In this document: piece after piece, positions 32,678-42,109 of the stretch
How positions within the stretch are numbered: position 1 is the stretch's first letter
Layout: every line of letters begins with the position of its first letter
The notes under the pieces: generated by a model
What the model was told of the DNA's origin: nothing
Seen by the model: the letters and a program-made list of their open reading frames with translations, nothing else
Databases searched by the model: none
NCBI RefSeq assembly: GCF_003207825.1
Contig: NZ_NKTY01000006.1
Coordinates: forward strand, 100,450 to 164,449
DNA from: Komagataeibacter saccharivorans
GTDB lineage: Bacteria; Pseudomonadota; Alphaproteobacteria; Acetobacterales; Acetobacteraceae
Direction of reading: 5' to 3'
Length of the DNA stretch: 64,000 bases
Position numbers and translations under genes: made by a program

Positions 32678-33556
32678 ATGAAAAAAGACTATGTGGCACT
32701 GGGGCTGGTGCTTGCGCTGGCCGGATGTGGCGGGGGTGAAAAAGCGGCATCCCCTACCGACAGCACCCTGTCGCAGGACATGGAGACGGCCCGTGACGCC
32801 GTAAGCCTGGAACGTCTTTCGGTAGCCGAACAGCAGTATCGCGCGGCAGGTGAGCGTGCGATCGCGCGTGATGATGTCACGGCCATAGGCGATTCAGGCT
32901 ATAATCTTGCGACGGTCGAACTGGACGAAAACAGGCCACAGGATGCGCTGGCCACCATCACGGCTACCCGTTCTGCGCTGCAGGTGCGCGGGCAGGCCGG
33001 GGATGATGCCGGACTGGATCTGGTGCAGGCCGGGGCGCTGTACCGTCTTGGCCGCAATGCGGAAGCGGCATCCGTCGCAGCACGCGCGGCAGCGGCGCAG
33101 GATGTGGATATTGCGGAAAAAGGCCAGTTCATCCGTGGCCTGATCGCAGATGATGGGGGCGATCAGGCCACGCTGGCATCGGTTGCGGCCTATTTCGCGA
33201 CGCTGACGGGCAAGGTGCCCGCAGGCTGGAGTGCGGATGCCAGGGAAATGGCTGCCCGCAACCTGCTTGCCACGGGTGGTAGTGCCCGGACAGCATGGCA
33301 GGATGCGTTGCAGGCCGCGACAATCCGCCAGCAACAGGTGGATTACCGCGATATGGCGCGTGCTCTGGGTGTCGCCGCAATGGCTGCCAGCAAGGCAGGT
33401 GATGCGCAGGCCGCCGCGCAGCTTTACACCCGCGCCAGCCAGAGCGCAGGGCAGGCAGGTGACAAGGTTGCGGCTGAACGCTGGGCACGACAGGCCGGAT
33501 CATCAGCGGCGGTTGACCCGTTCGTGCTGCCCGCGGCTCCAGCCCGCAAGAAATAG
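32678..33556 (+). CDS. Lipoprotein, alpha-helical repeat, partner of Mla-like operon
   Basis: A 292-residue secreted lipoprotein. The type II signal MKKDYVALGLVLALAGC has lipobox LAGC (Cys17) followed by Gly-Gly-Gly. The mature part is Ala-rich and helical, with TPR-like helix pairs (ALYRLGRNAEAASVAARAA, then AAQLYTRASQSAGQAGDK). I do not recognise a named family. As the last gene of the operon it is probably a periplasmic partner, in the place of MlaC or an outer-membrane anchor, but this is inferred from position. The ATG at 32678 is used; a GTG overlaps the MlaD stop at 32672. A strong terminator follows. Confidence 0.72.
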   Translation: MKKDYVALGLVLALAGCGGGEKAASPTDSTLSQDMETARDAVSLERLSVAEQQYRAAGERAIARDDVTAIGDSGYNLATVELDENRPQDALATITATRSALQVRGQAGDDAGLDLVQAGALYRLGRNAEAASVAARAAAAQDVDIAEKGQFIRGLIADDGGDQATLASVAAYFATLTGKVPAGWSADAREMAARNLLATGGSARTAWQDALQAATIRQQQVDYRDMARALGVAAMAASKAGDAQAAAQLYTRASQSAGQAGDKVAAERWARQAGSSAAVDPFVLPAAPARKK

Positions 33557-33589
33557 GCCGGTCTGAAAACGGCTTGTCCAATGGGAAAG

Positions 33590-33624
33590 GGCCTGTCCAG
33601 CTTATAGCCGGACAGGCCTTTTTT
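33590..33624 (+). terminator. Rho-independent terminator of the Mla-like operon
   Basis: A perfect 9-bp stem (GGCCTGTCC paired with GGACAGGCC, 33590-33598 and 33610-33618), an 11-base loop and six T residues at 33619-33624. It closes the five-gene operon ahead of the convergent SulP gene. Confidence 0.92.
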
Positions 33625-33707
33625 CCATCAGTCGGTCAATGGGCAGCCATTGAAGGCCGCCCGACAAACATTTGATAAATCGCACAGAAGCCTTTTGGTA
33701 AGGCGTC

Positions 33708-35177
33708 TTATACCTCATCACGCGGCAGCAGCGTGGTATGGCGTGCCACCAGCGTGGCGCTGGCGCTGTTCAGTCCGTCAAGCTCCACAAGCATGCCCCG
33801 GGCCTTCATCTTGCCCACCAGTTCTTCCAGCGCGCCCACGGCGGTCATGTCCCATAGATGGGCATGGGTCAGGTCGATGATGACCTTGCTGGAGGTCGTG
33901 TCGTGCAGGTCGAAAGCATCTGTAAAACCATCGGTGGAGGCAAAGAATATTTGCCCTTTCACCACATAGGTACGCGTGGTCCCATCGCCGGAAATCGTGC
34001 TGCTGACGTCAAGCATGCTGGAAACCTGAAATGCAAAGAACAGGCCGTTCAGCAGGACACCCACCGCTACGCCAGCCGCAAGGTCATGCGTGCCGACCAC
34101 GACAGCGACAGTTGCCAGCATGATGACGCTGGTGGTGCGTGGATGATGCGCCAGATCGCGCAGGGACGACCAGGAGAATGTGCTGGCGGACACCATGATC
34201 ATGATCGCGACCAGTGCCGTGACCGGCACCTGCGCCACCCACGGGCGCAGCACGACCATCAGCAACAGCAGGAATGCCCCCGCCACGAAGGTGGATAACC
34301 GCCCCCGGCCACCATAACGCAGGTTGCCTACCGTCTGGCCGATCATGCCGCAGCCGGCGATGCCACCAAACAGCCCGACCGCGATATTGGCCAGACCCAG
34401 ACCCGTGCATTCCTGCCGCTTGCTGCTGGTGGTTTCGGTCAGGTCGTCAACCACGCGCGCGGTCATCATGGATTCGAGCATACCCACCGCAGCCATGGCC
34501 AGCGCATAGGGTGCAATGATTTCAAGCGTATCGAGCGACATCGGAACATCTGGCCAGACAAGATGCGGCAGGCTGTCCGGCAGGCGACCAAGATCGGCCA
34601 CGGTATGCAGTGGCATGGGATAGATGATGGAAATGACCGTCAGCACCACAATGCAGATCAGCGGCGACGGGATGGCGGAGAAGACACGCGGCACGGAATA
34701 GATGATGGCAAGTCCCAGCGCGATCATGGCGTAGCTGTGCCATGTCACATGCAGCATGTGGGGAACCTGCGCGGAAAAGATCAGGATGGCCAGCGCATTG
34801 ACGAAGCCCGTCCGCACCGGGCGTGAGACATAGCGCATGAGAACATGCAGCCTGAGCAGGCCGAATGTAACCTGCAGAAGCCCGCATAACAGTGTCGCGG
34901 CCAGCAGGTACTGCACGCCGTGCCCGCGCACCAGTGCTGCGGCCACAAGGGCGACTGATCCGGCCGCACCGGAAATCATGCCCGGCCTGCCCCCCGTCAG
35001 GGCAATGACGACGCTGATTACGAAAGAAGCATACAGCCCGACCGCAGGGTCCACGCCCGCAACGAATGAAAATGCGATGACTTCGGGTATCAGCGCGAAC
35101 GTGCCGACCATTCCGGCCAGCGTATCGCGCGTGATGTTGCCGAACCATTCCTCACGGTAACGGGCAAGAGCGGACAT
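33708..35177 (-). CDS. SulP-family anion transporter with STAS domain
   Basis: Inner-membrane anion transporter of the SLC26/SulP family (sulfate, bicarbonate, dicarboxylate or similar). The 489-residue product has 10-12 hydrophobic segments, with SulP landmarks ALIPEVIAFSFVAGVDPAVGL near residue 30 and a conserved GGxPG-type loop (ALTGGRPGMISGAAGS). A C-terminal STAS domain (about 395-480) has VIIDLTHAHLWDMTAVGAL. The substrate cannot be told. It follows queD by 30 bp on the same strand. Confidence 0.9.
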   Translation of the reverse strand: MSALARYREEWFGNITRDTLAGMVGTFALIPEVIAFSFVAGVDPAVGLYASFVISVVIALTGGRPGMISGAAGSVALVAAALVRGHGVQYLLAATLLCGLLQVTFGLLRLHVLMRYVSRPVRTGFVNALAILIFSAQVPHMLHVTWHSYAMIALGLAIIYSVPRVFSAIPSPLICIVVLTVISIIYPMPLHTVADLGRLPDSLPHLVWPDVPMSLDTLEIIAPYALAMAAVGMLESMMTARVVDDLTETTSSKRQECTGLGLANIAVGLFGGIAGCGMIGQTVGNLRYGGRGRLSTFVAGAFLLLLMVVLRPWVAQVPVTALVAIMIMVSASTFSWSSLRDLAHHPRTTSVIMLATVAVVVGTHDLAAGVAVGVLLNGLFFAFQVSSMLDVSSTISGDGTTRTYVVKGQIFFASTDGFTDAFDLHDTTSSKVIIDLTHAHLWDMTAVGALEELVGKMKARGMLVELDGLNSASATLVARHTTLLPRDEV

Positions 35178-35207
35178 AAATAAAGCAGTGCCTTTCAGGA
35201 AAGGGGA

Positions 35208-35735
35208 TCAGGTATCGGCAATGGTCATGTCCGCACGTCGCCACCAGCATTTCGGGGCGGGGCGCGGCTGCGGCAGCACCGCAAACGGATTGCCGGTGTA
35301 CCGGACTGTGTTGGTGGGTGTTTCCTCGATCTCGATGCTGGCGCAGGTCAGCAGGCCGCCATCATCGGCAAGGAAAGCATTCAGCTTGGCCATCAGCAGG
35401 CAGGCCAGCAGTTCCGTCGTCGGGTCGCCCGGTGTTACCAGTATGCGCCGCGCGCGCTGTGGTTCGTTCCTGCCGAACCAGTCCAGCAGGGGATCATGTT
35501 CGGACAGTTGCAGCGCGTGATCGACCTGTTCATCGATGAAGCGGTGCCATGTTTCCTTTGCGCGCTGGAACGGCAGGACCATATTGGTGTGGCCGTCCAG
35601 TACGCCGGGATTCGTGGCGCGCAGGCTGACGCGGACGTATTCGTTATGACCATGCGGCAGGGCACAGCGTTCGCTCTCCCCCGCCAGCAACCGGTGCGCC
35701 ATGGAAAAGCGCCGGGTAAAGACCAGTTCAAACAT
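35208..35735 (-). CDS. queD: 6-carboxytetrahydropterin synthase QueD
   Basis: Converts dihydroneopterin triphosphate to 6-carboxytetrahydropterin in preQ0/queuosine synthesis. The 175-residue product has the first zinc His in FSMAHRL, the catalytic Cys and two zinc His in [10 protein letters not shown], and the [13 protein letters not shown] substrate segment. The frame extends upstream, but the ATG at 35735 gives [10 protein letters not shown], the family start, and overlaps the end of queC by 8 bases. It is slightly longer than E. coli QueD (121 residues). Confidence 0.88.
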   Translation of the reverse strand: MFELVFTRRFSMAHRLLAGESERCALPHGHNEYVRVSLRATNPGVLDGHTNMVLPFQRAKETWHRFIDEQVDHALQLSEHDPLLDWFGRNEPQRARRILVTPGDPTTELLACLLMAKLNAFLADDGGLLTCASIEIEETPTNTVRYTGNPFAVLPQPRPAPKCWWRRADMTIADT

Positions 35736-36465
35736 GGGGATGTTGTGCCACGAACCGTTCCCATCCCGCCTTGCGCAACTGGCAGGCCGGGCATGTTCCG
35801 CACCCATGTCCCCACGCGTGCAGCGTGCCGCGCGTGCCAAGGTAACAGCTATGGCTTTCATGGTTGATCAGGCGGACCAGCGCGTTGCCTCCAAGCTGAA
35901 GGGCAAGATCCCATGTTTCGGCCTTGTCGATCCACATGAGCGGGGTATGGATTATGTAATGGCTGTCCATGCCCAGATTGAGCGTGACCTGAAGCGACTT
36001 CATCGTATCGTCCCGGCAGTCCGGATAGCCGGAATAATCCGTCTCGCACACGCCGGTCACGATATGGCGGATATTGCGCCGTGCCGCGAGTGCAGCGGCA
36101 AAGGTCAGGAAAATGATGTTGCGTCCCGGCACGAAGGTGTTGGGCAGGCCGCCTTCGGTCAGGGCGATCTCCGCCTCCCGCGTCAGGGCGGTGTCCGATA
36201 CGGTGCCAAGGGCGGCAAGGTCAAGCGTGTGATCCGCGCCCAGGCGTGCGGCCCAGTCCGGATTTTCGATCGCCATGCCATCGCGCAGCGCGGTGCGGCA
36301 TTCCAGTTCGACCGCGTGGCGCTGGCCATAATCGAACCCCAGCGTTTCCACCCGGCCAAAACGCGAAAGCGCCCATGCAAGACATGTGGCCGAATCCTGA
36401 CCACCGGAGAACAGGACCAGTGCGGCTTCGTTTTCAGGGCGGGAGGGGGGAGGGGGAACGCTCAT
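35728..36465 (-). CDS. queC: 7-cyano-7-deazaguanine synthase QueC
   Basis: ATP-dependent enzyme that turns 7-carboxy-7-deazaguanine into preQ0. The 245-residue product starts [13 protein letters not shown] and has the PP-loop [12 protein letters not shown], the DYGQRH motif, and a C-terminal zinc site from SCYLG plus [11 protein letters not shown]. The frame opens higher up, but the ATG at 36465 is just 2 bp past the queE stop, supporting an E-C-D operon. The tail between the first zinc Cys and CGxC is longer than in E. coli. Confidence 0.94.
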   Translation of the reverse strand: MSVPPPPSRPENEAALVLFSGGQDSATCLAWALSRFGRVETLGFDYGQRHAVELECRTALRDGMAIENPDWAARLGADHTLDLAALGTVSDTALTREAEIALTEGGLPNTFVPGRNIIFLTFAAALAARRNIRHIVTGVCETDYSGYPDCRDDTMKSLQVTLNLGMDSHYIIHTPLMWIDKAETWDLALQLGGNALVRLINHESHSCYLGTRGTLHAWGHGCGTCPACQLRKAGWERFVAQHPHV

Positions 36466-36467
36466 GC

Positions 36468-37103
36468 TCAGGGTATCCCGATCAGCTTGTGGGTCTGCAA
36501 TGACAGACGCCATTGCGGATGATGCATGCAGTAGTCAACCGCGGCGGCGGTATTGTGGTTGCGTTCGGCGTTATCCATCGGCTGTAGCCAGAACTGACGG
36601 AAGTTCAGATCCGCCACCTGCTCCGGTAGCAGGTCAGGCTGCGGATAGACCAGTTTCAGTTCATCGCCGCTTTTCTGCACCAGTGGCGCGCCCGCCTTCG
36701 GGCTGACACAGACCCAGTCGATGCCGGTGGGCGCGGGCAGGGTGCCGTTGGTTTCCACCGCGATTTCAAAACCACGGGCATGCATGGCGGCAATCAGCGC
36801 ATCATCAAGCTGAAGCAGCGGTTCACCGCCGGTAAAGACGACAAAGGCCGGTCCGGTATCCGGCACGGGCCAGGCCCGGCTGATCGCATCCGCAAGCTGT
36901 GCCGCGTCCGCAAAACGACCGCCATTGACGCCATCGGTGCCGATGAAATCGGTATCGCAGAACCGGCAGGTCGCCTGCGCCCGGTCGCGTTCCAGACCGG
37001 ACCACAAGTTACATCCCGCAAAGCGGCAGAATACCGCCGTGCGGCCCGCCTGCGCCCCTTCACCCTGAAGGGTGGGGAAGATTTCCTTTACGGTGTAGGA
37101 CAT
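36468..37103 (-). CDS. queE: 7-carboxy-7-deazaguanine synthase QueE
   Basis: Radical SAM enzyme that contracts 6-carboxytetrahydropterin to carboxydeazaguanine. The 211-residue product shows the atypical cluster motif Cys-x14-Cys-x2-Cys (in AGCNLWSG...CRFCDTDF), as in the QueE subgroup with a cluster-loop insertion, then FTGGEPLLQ and [10 protein letters not shown]. It is the first gene of queE-C-D and lies 83 bp after bioB on the same strand. folE/queF/tgt genes are not in the window. Confidence 0.93.
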   Translation of the reverse strand: MSYTVKEIFPTLQGEGAQAGRTAVFCRFAGCNLWSGLERDRAQATCRFCDTDFIGTDGVNGGRFADAAQLADAISRAWPVPDTGPAFVVFTGGEPLLQLDDALIAAMHARGFEIAVETNGTLPAPTGIDWVCVSPKAGAPLVQKSGDELKLVYPQPDLLPEQVADLNFRQFWLQPMDNAERNHNTAAAVDYCMHHPQWRLSLQTHKLIGIP

Positions 37104-37135
37104 ATTCCAGATTTCGTATTACGCGCGGCCAGCAG

Positions 37136-37168
37136 GGGACCAGCACGGGAAATGTCCCAGCCGGTCCC
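37136..37168 (-). promoter_or_regulatory. Hairpin between bioB and queE, role unknown
   Basis: On the minus strand, GGGACCGGC pairs with GCTGGTCCC (8 of 9) and an inner stem GGGA/TCCC closes around a CATT loop. No U-tract follows, so it is not a classical terminator. It lies in the 83-bp leader of queE. I compared it with preQ1 riboswitches and saw no matching pattern. Confidence 0.35.
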
Positions 37169-37186
37169 GCGCCCGGCTGCGTCGGG

Positions 37187-38206
37187 TTAGCCGTGTTGAT
37201 CGGATGTATGCATGCCCAGCCGGTCAAGCAACTGCCGGTCGCGCGTGGCGGCGGGGTTTGGCGTCGTCAACAGGCGCTCGCCATAGAAAATGGAGTTGGC
37301 GCCCGCAAGGAAGCACAGTGTCTGCGCTTCGTCCGTCATGTCCTCACGCCCGGCGGCCAGTCGTACCCGGCTGGCGGGCATGGTGATGCGGGCGGCGGCG
37401 ATGGTGCGCACGAATTCAATCGGGTCCACCGTTTCATCGGTGTTTTTGGCCAGTGGCGTGCCTTCCACCCGGACCAGCATGTTGATGGGCACGCTTTCGG
37501 GATGACGGGGCAGGCTGGCAAGGGCTGCGATCATGCCAGCGCGGTCCGTGGTGTCTTCCCCCATGCCGACAATACCGCCACAGCAGACATTGATACCGGC
37601 ATCACGCACGTTTTCCAGCGTATCAAGACGATCCTGAAACGTGCGGGTGGAGATGATGTCGCCATAATATTCAGGCGAGGTATCGATGTTGTGGTTGTAG
37701 TAGTCCAGCCCCGCGGATTTCAGCCTGTGCGCCTGCCTGTTGTCGAGCATGCCCAGCGTCACGCAGCTTTCCAGCCCCAGTTCCTTGACCCCTTCCACCA
37801 TGGCGCACACGGTTTCCAGGTCATGTTCCTTCGGGCTGCGCCACGCGGCCCCCATGCAGAAGCGTGCGGCCCCGGCAGCCTTGGCGGCGCGGGCTTCCTT
37901 CAGCACTTCTTCCACGGCCATGAGGCGGCTGGCCTTGACGCCGCCGTCCTCGTGCATCGCACTCTGCGGGCAGTAGGCGCAGTCTTCCGGGCAGCCACCC
38001 GTCTTGATCGACAGCAGGGTGGAAATCTGCATTTCCGTGGGGTCGAACCGCGCGCGGTGGACCGTCTGCGCCCGATAGATCAGGTCGGGGAAGGGCAGGG
38101 CCATAAGGGCCGCGACTTCATCGCGCGTCCAGTCCGTCCTTACCGGGGGCAGGCTGGTGGCGCTGGCAGGCGCGTGAAGGGTGTCCGGGCTGCTCCCGTC
38201 GGGCAT
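37187..38206 (-). CDS. bioB: Biotin synthase
   Basis: Radical SAM enzyme that inserts sulfur into dethiobiotin. The 339-residue product has the 4Fe-4S motif in [13 protein letters not shown], the 2Fe-2S cysteines ([26 protein letters not shown]) and the C-terminal [12 protein letters not shown]. The N-terminal ~20 residues are low-complexity (Ser/Ala/Pro). No other biotin genes are adjacent. Its promoter should lie in the 111 bp after the sucD terminator. Confidence 0.96.
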   Translation of the reverse strand: MPDGSSPDTLHAPASATSLPPVRTDWTRDEVAALMALPFPDLIYRAQTVHRARFDPTEMQISTLLSIKTGGCPEDCAYCPQSAMHEDGGVKASRLMAVEEVLKEARAAKAAGAARFCMGAAWRSPKEHDLETVCAMVEGVKELGLESCVTLGMLDNRQAHRLKSAGLDYYNHNIDTSPEYYGDIISTRTFQDRLDTLENVRDAGINVCCGGIVGMGEDTTDRAGMIAALASLPRHPESVPINMLVRVEGTPLAKNTDETVDPIEFVRTIAAARITMPASRVRLAAGREDMTDEAQTLCFLAGANSIFYGERLLTTPNPAATRDRQLLDRLGMHTSDQHG

Positions 38207-38262
38207 CGGTCGGGTATCCTCTGGCGGTCAGGGGGTGGAAAACCGTTCTGGCTGTGCCATAC

Positions 38263-38308
38263 AAAACCGGCAATGACCACACTTTTATCGTTATGGGGTC
38301 ATTGCCGG
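38263..38308 (-). terminator. Rho-independent terminator of sucCD
   Basis: A perfect 12-bp stem (CCGGCAATGACC at 38267-38278 and its complement at 38297-38308) with an 18-base loop. On the minus strand it is followed by TTTT, just after the sucD stop. Confidence 0.88.
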
Positions 38309-38317
38309 AAGAAGGGA

Positions 38318-39190
38318 TCAGCCCAGAACGCGCGCCAGTGTCGTGCCCAGTTCCGCCGGGCTGGGGGCGACATGGATACCGGCTTCACGCAGGGCCTCGA
38401 TCTTCGCGCTGGCGGTCTCGTGGCCACCGGTAATCACGGCCCCCGCATGGCCCATGCGCCGGCCCGGAGGGGCAGTGGCGCCCGCGATGAAGCCCACGAC
38501 CGGCTTGCGCGTGCCGCTGGCGCGGATCAGTTCGGCGCCTTCGATCTCGGACGTGCCGCCGATTTCGCCAATCATGACGATGGAATGCGTGTCCGGGTCC
38601 GCGATCATGCGTTCCAGTACATCGGTGAAGTCCATGCCCTTGACCGGATCGCCGCCAATGCCGACACAGGTGCTCTGCCCCTGCCCGATGGCGGAAGTCT
38701 GGGCCACGGCCTCATATGTCAGGGTGCCGGAGCGCGAGACGATGCCCACATGGCCACGGCGATGGATCGGGCCGGGCATGATGCCGATCTTGCATTCATC
38801 AGGCGTGATGATGCCGGGGCAGTTCGGGCCGATCAGCAGGCTTTCGGAACATTCCAGGGCTGCGCGCACGCGCACCATGTCCTGCACCGGGATGCCTTCG
38901 GTGATGCACACGATCAGGGGGATGCCAGCGGCGATCGCCTCCAGAATGGCGTCGGCTGCACCGGCGGGCGGCACGTAGATGACGGAGGCATCGGCCCCCG
39001 TGGCTTCACGCGCCTGCCTTACGGTATCAAATACCGGCAGGCCGAGGTGAAGGCTGTCCCCCTTGCCCGGCGTCACGCCGCCAACCATGCGGGTGCCGTA
39101 GGCGATGGCCTGTTCGGTATGGAAGGTGCCCTGCGCGCCGGTAAAGCCCTGCGTAATCACCTTGGTGGAACTGTTGACAAGAATGGACAT
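38318..39190 (-). CDS. sucD: Succinate-CoA ligase subunit alpha
   Basis: Nucleotide-loop and phosphohistidine subunit of the TCA-cycle succinyl-CoA synthetase. The 290-residue product has the CoA-binding [11 protein letters not shown], the [10 protein letters not shown] signature, and the phospho-His in RMGHAGAVI. It lies 4 bp after sucC and is followed by a strong terminator, so the two form one transcript. Confidence 0.95.
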   Translation of the reverse strand: MSILVNSSTKVITQGFTGAQGTFHTEQAIAYGTRMVGGVTPGKGDSLHLGLPVFDTVRQAREATGADASVIYVPPAGAADAILEAIAAGIPLIVCITEGIPVQDMVRVRAALECSESLLIGPNCPGIITPDECKIGIMPGPIHRRGHVGIVSRSGTLTYEAVAQTSAIGQGQSTCVGIGGDPVKGMDFTDVLERMIADPDTHSIVMIGEIGGTSEIEGAELIRASGTRKPVVGFIAGATAPPGRRMGHAGAVITGGHETASAKIEALREAGIHVAPSPAELGTTLARVLG

Positions 39191-39194
39191 TCAC

Positions 39195-40394
39195 TCAGGC
39201 TCCGGCATTACGGACGGCGGATACGATCTTGCGCGCGGCATCGCCCAGATCGTCAGCGGGGATGATGGTCAGGCCGGATTCAGCCAGCAGCGCCTTGCCG
39301 CGTTCGACATTCGTGCCTGCCAGACGCACGACCAGCGGTACATTCAGGCCGGTTTCGTGCGACGCGGCGATGATGGCTTCCGCAATCACGTCGCAGCGCA
39401 TGATGCCGCCGAAGATGTTGACAAGGATGCCGCGTACCTTGGGGTCGGCGATCAGGATGCGGAAGGCCGCTGCAACGCGTTCCTTCGACGCACCGCCACC
39501 GACATCAAGGAAGTTGGCCGGTTCCTCGCCTTCCATCTTGATGATGTCCATCGTCGCCATGGCAAGGCCTGCGCCATTGACCATGCAGCCGATATTGCCG
39601 TCCAGACCGACATAGGCCAGCCCGTATTCGGCGGCTTCGCGTTCGCGAGGGTCTTCCTCGTTCTCGTCACGCAGTTCGGCCAGGGCGGGATGGCGGAACA
39701 GGGCATTGTCATCGAATGACATCTTCGCGTCCAGCGCCAGCAGGTCGCCCGCACCGGTCACGACCAGCGGGTTGATTTCCACGATCGCGGCGTCAAGTCC
39801 GGTAAAGGCGGTATAGGCCGCACGCACCACGTTCTGGAAGGCGCGGATTTCACGGCCCTTCAGGCCAAGGCGCACGGCAAGGTCACGCGACTGGTAATCG
39901 CACAGGCCCTTTGCCGGGTCGATGCTTTCCTTGAAGATGCGCTCGGGCGTGTTCGCCGCGACTTCCTCGATTTCCATGCCGCCGTCAGGCGAGGCCACGA
40001 TGACCAGCCGACCGGTCGAGCGGTCCACCAGCATGGAAAAATACAGTTCGCGCGCGATGTCGCAGCCGGATTCGACATACAGCGTGCGCACCAGACGGCC
40101 CGCAGGCCCGGTCTGGCGCGTAACCAGCACCGAACCCAGCATGGCTTCGGCCGCATCCGCAACGTCTTCGATGCTGCGGGCCAGACGTACGCCGCCCTTG
40201 CCTTCGGGCCTGTCGGCAAAATGTCCGGCACCCCGGCCGCCGGCGTGGATCTGTGCCTTGACCACGGTAACAGCAGCATCCAGCGCGCGGGCGGCGGCGA
40301 TGGCTTCATCCGTGGTGGTGGCAGCACGTCCTTCAGGCACGGGCATGCCGTAGGAGCGCAGCAGCGCCTTTGCCTGATATTCGTGAATGTTCAT
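39195..40394 (-). CDS. sucC: Succinate-CoA ligase subunit beta
   Basis: ATP-grasp subunit of succinyl-CoA synthetase, making ATP or GTP from succinyl-CoA. The 399-residue product starts [16 protein letters not shown] and shows [10 protein letters not shown], the metal ligands around EINPLVVTG and [10 protein letters not shown], and the signature LDVGGGAS with [10 protein letters not shown]. It is divergent from the diiron-protein gene across 179 bp. Many acetic acid bacteria replace this step with a succinyl-CoA:acetate transferase, so its presence is informative. Confidence 0.95.
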   Translation of the reverse strand: MNIHEYQAKALLRSYGMPVPEGRAATTTDEAIAAARALDAAVTVVKAQIHAGGRGAGHFADRPEGKGGVRLARSIEDVADAAEAMLGSVLVTRQTGPAGRLVRTLYVESGCDIARELYFSMLVDRSTGRLVIVASPDGGMEIEEVAANTPERIFKESIDPAKGLCDYQSRDLAVRLGLKGREIRAFQNVVRAAYTAFTGLDAAIVEINPLVVTGAGDLLALDAKMSFDDNALFRHPALAELRDENEEDPREREAAEYGLAYVGLDGNIGCMVNGAGLAMATMDIIKMEGEEPANFLDVGGGASKERVAAAFRILIADPKVRGILVNIFGGIMRCDVIAEAIIAASHETGLNVPLVVRLAGTNVERGKALLAESGLTIIPADDLGDAARKIVSAVRNAGA

Positions 40395-40573
40395 GTGCGA
40401 CCCAATCTGTCTTTCTTATTAGCGGTGTCGGGCAACGCCCCTAGCACGATATGCGCCCGCTATGACAGGGGGCAGGCGCGGGATTGGCGTAAAGATGAAA
40501 CATGTGTCATGTCCTTCCCGGCAGGGGCGTGCGTTATGCGCCATGGTGGAGAAGAGACAGAAGACAGGTTGCG

Positions 40574-41398
40574 ATGAAACACTGGCGCATTGAACAGATG
40601 AACTGGGACCGTTTCGACCCGCAGCGGGTGGACCCCGATATTGTCCCGTTGATCAAGGCCGCATCGGTTGTCGAGCGTAATGGTCTTGACTACGCCCAAT
40701 ACCTGAAGAACGTCTTTGCCGATGATCCCGATTTCAGCCAGGCGGCGGATAACTGGGCGCAGGAAGAAGTACAGCACGGCGATGCCCTGGGGCGGTGGGC
40801 CATGATGGCCGATCCGTCATGGGATTACATGGCGGCGTTCGAGCGGTACCGGCAGTCCTACCGGCTGGATCTGGACGTGGATGCGTCCATCAGGGGGTCG
40901 CGGACGGGGGAACTGATCGCGCGCTGCATGGTGGAAACGGGTACGTCGTCTTTTTATACCGCGCTGGCCGATGCGACGGAGGAACCGCTGCTCAAGGCAA
41001 TCTGCAAGCAGATCGCGGCGGATGAATACCGGCATTTCAAGCTGTTCTACGATCATATGCACCGCTACCTGCAGCGCGAGCATCTGGGCGTCTGGCAGCG
41101 CACGCGCATTGCGCTGGGCCGGGTTACGGAAAGCGAGGACGACGAACTGGCCTCCGCCTTCCACACCACCAACGAACCGCCCGGCATGCCCTATGACCAC
41201 AAACGCTGCATCGCGGCCTACATGTCGCGCGCATTGCGGTTCTATCAGCCGCGCCACGCGGTGCGGGTGACGGGGATGATCCTCAAGACGATCGGGTGGG
41301 CGCCCCATGGTCGGCTGCATGCGCTGATCGCCAGGGTGGTGTATCACCTGCTGCGCATGCGCCAGCGCAAATTCGCGCGCCTTATGGCCACGGCATGA
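40574..41398 (+). CDS. Ferritin-like diiron protein (acyl-ACP desaturase-type fold)
   Basis: A 274-residue helical protein with a two-metal ferritin-like site. It shows EExxH in QEEVQHGDAL (about residue 67), an Glu within MVETGTSSFY, and ExxH in DEYRHFKLF (about residue 153). Spacing resembles the class II fatty acid desaturase/ferritin-like family more than rubrerythrin, and there is no rubredoxin Cys. The ATG at 40574 is preferred over the upstream start at 40502 (AGG site, MKHWRIEQM). The substrate is unknown. A desaturase or oxygenase role is possible but unproven. Confidence 0.7.
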   Translation: MKHWRIEQMNWDRFDPQRVDPDIVPLIKAASVVERNGLDYAQYLKNVFADDPDFSQAADNWAQEEVQHGDALGRWAMMADPSWDYMAAFERYRQSYRLDLDVDASIRGSRTGELIARCMVETGTSSFYTALADATEEPLLKAICKQIAADEYRHFKLFYDHMHRYLQREHLGVWQRTRIALGRVTESEDDELASAFHTTNEPPGMPYDHKRCIAAYMSRALRFYQPRHAVRVTGMILKTIGWAPHGRLHALIARVVYHLLRMRQRKFARLMATA

Positions 41399-41435
41399 TG
41401 GTCGCCACCCCAATACAGGAATAAAGACAGGCAGG

Positions 41436-42074
41436 ATGAAGCTTCAGTTTACAAATACCGTTGGTGCCACCCTTTTCGCAGCAGGCTGTTTTTCATTCGC
41501 CGGGCCGCTTCATGCGGATACAGCCCCGGCTTCCGCCCCGGCCGCGGGGGCAACGGGCAACGTGGCGGCGGAGCAGATCAGCGACGCCACGCGTGCGGAA
41601 CGGCTCATGGCATCCCAGATCGGGCTGCGTGTCTTTACGTCTGCAGGCTTCCATCCCGGCACGGTGCGTCATATCGTCCTGTTCCGTTTCCTGCCCACCA
41701 TTACCGACGCGCAGCGGGCGGAAGTGGTGCGGCGGTTCATGGCGCTGGGTCAGATCTCGCGGCGGGAGGATGGCTCCCCCGTTGTCGCGGCAATCGAAAC
41801 CGGCGCGCAGATCAGCGGGGAAGGGGTGGATGAGGGACTGCAGCAGGCATTCCTTGTCACCTTCCGTTCCGAAGGGGACCGAAACTACTATGTTGGCCGC
41901 CCGGTGGTGACCGATCCTGCCTATTTCGACCCGGCGCATGAGGCATTCAAGAAATTCGCAGCGCCGTATGTCATCGCGACTGTCGTGTTTGACTACGCCA
42001 TTCCCCCCAAATCCGTCCCGCGCAAGGCGCCGGTTCGTACGGGACGTGTGCAGGTTCCCCAACTGCAGGGCTGA
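41436..42074 (+). CDS. Secreted Dabb-domain (stress-responsive A/B barrel) protein
   Basis: A 212-residue protein with a signal peptide (about 1-28, MKLQFTNTVGATLFAAG then LHADTAPA) and an Ala-rich linker. One Dabb domain (about 75-185) follows, starting GTVRHIVLFRFLPTITDAQR, including AFLVTFRSEGDRNYYV and DPAHEAFKKFAAPYV. The domain forms dimeric ferredoxin-like barrels; most members are cytoplasmic, so export is notable. Function unknown. Confidence 0.75.
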   Translation: MKLQFTNTVGATLFAAGCFSFAGPLHADTAPASAPAAGATGNVAAEQISDATRAERLMASQIGLRVFTSAGFHPGTVRHIVLFRFLPTITDAQRAEVVRRFMALGQISRREDGSPVVAAIETGAQISGEGVDEGLQQAFLVTFRSEGDRNYYVGRPVVTDPAYFDPAHEAFKKFAAPYVIATVVFDYAIPPKSVPRKAPVRTGRVQVPQLQG

Positions 42075-42109
42075 CAGGCCGCGCATCCCCTTCAAGGAGT
42101 TGAGATTAC

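Noticed and set aside
37104..37186. preQ1 riboswitch before queE
   Set aside because: There is a hairpin in the leader, but no A-rich tail or pseudoknot pattern of preQ1 riboswitches.
37193..39265. A 690-codon open frame on the + strand, antisense to bioB and sucD
   Set aside because: It has no recognisable domain, and its frame is open only because GC-rich codon use in the real minus-strand genes rarely makes stops in this phase.
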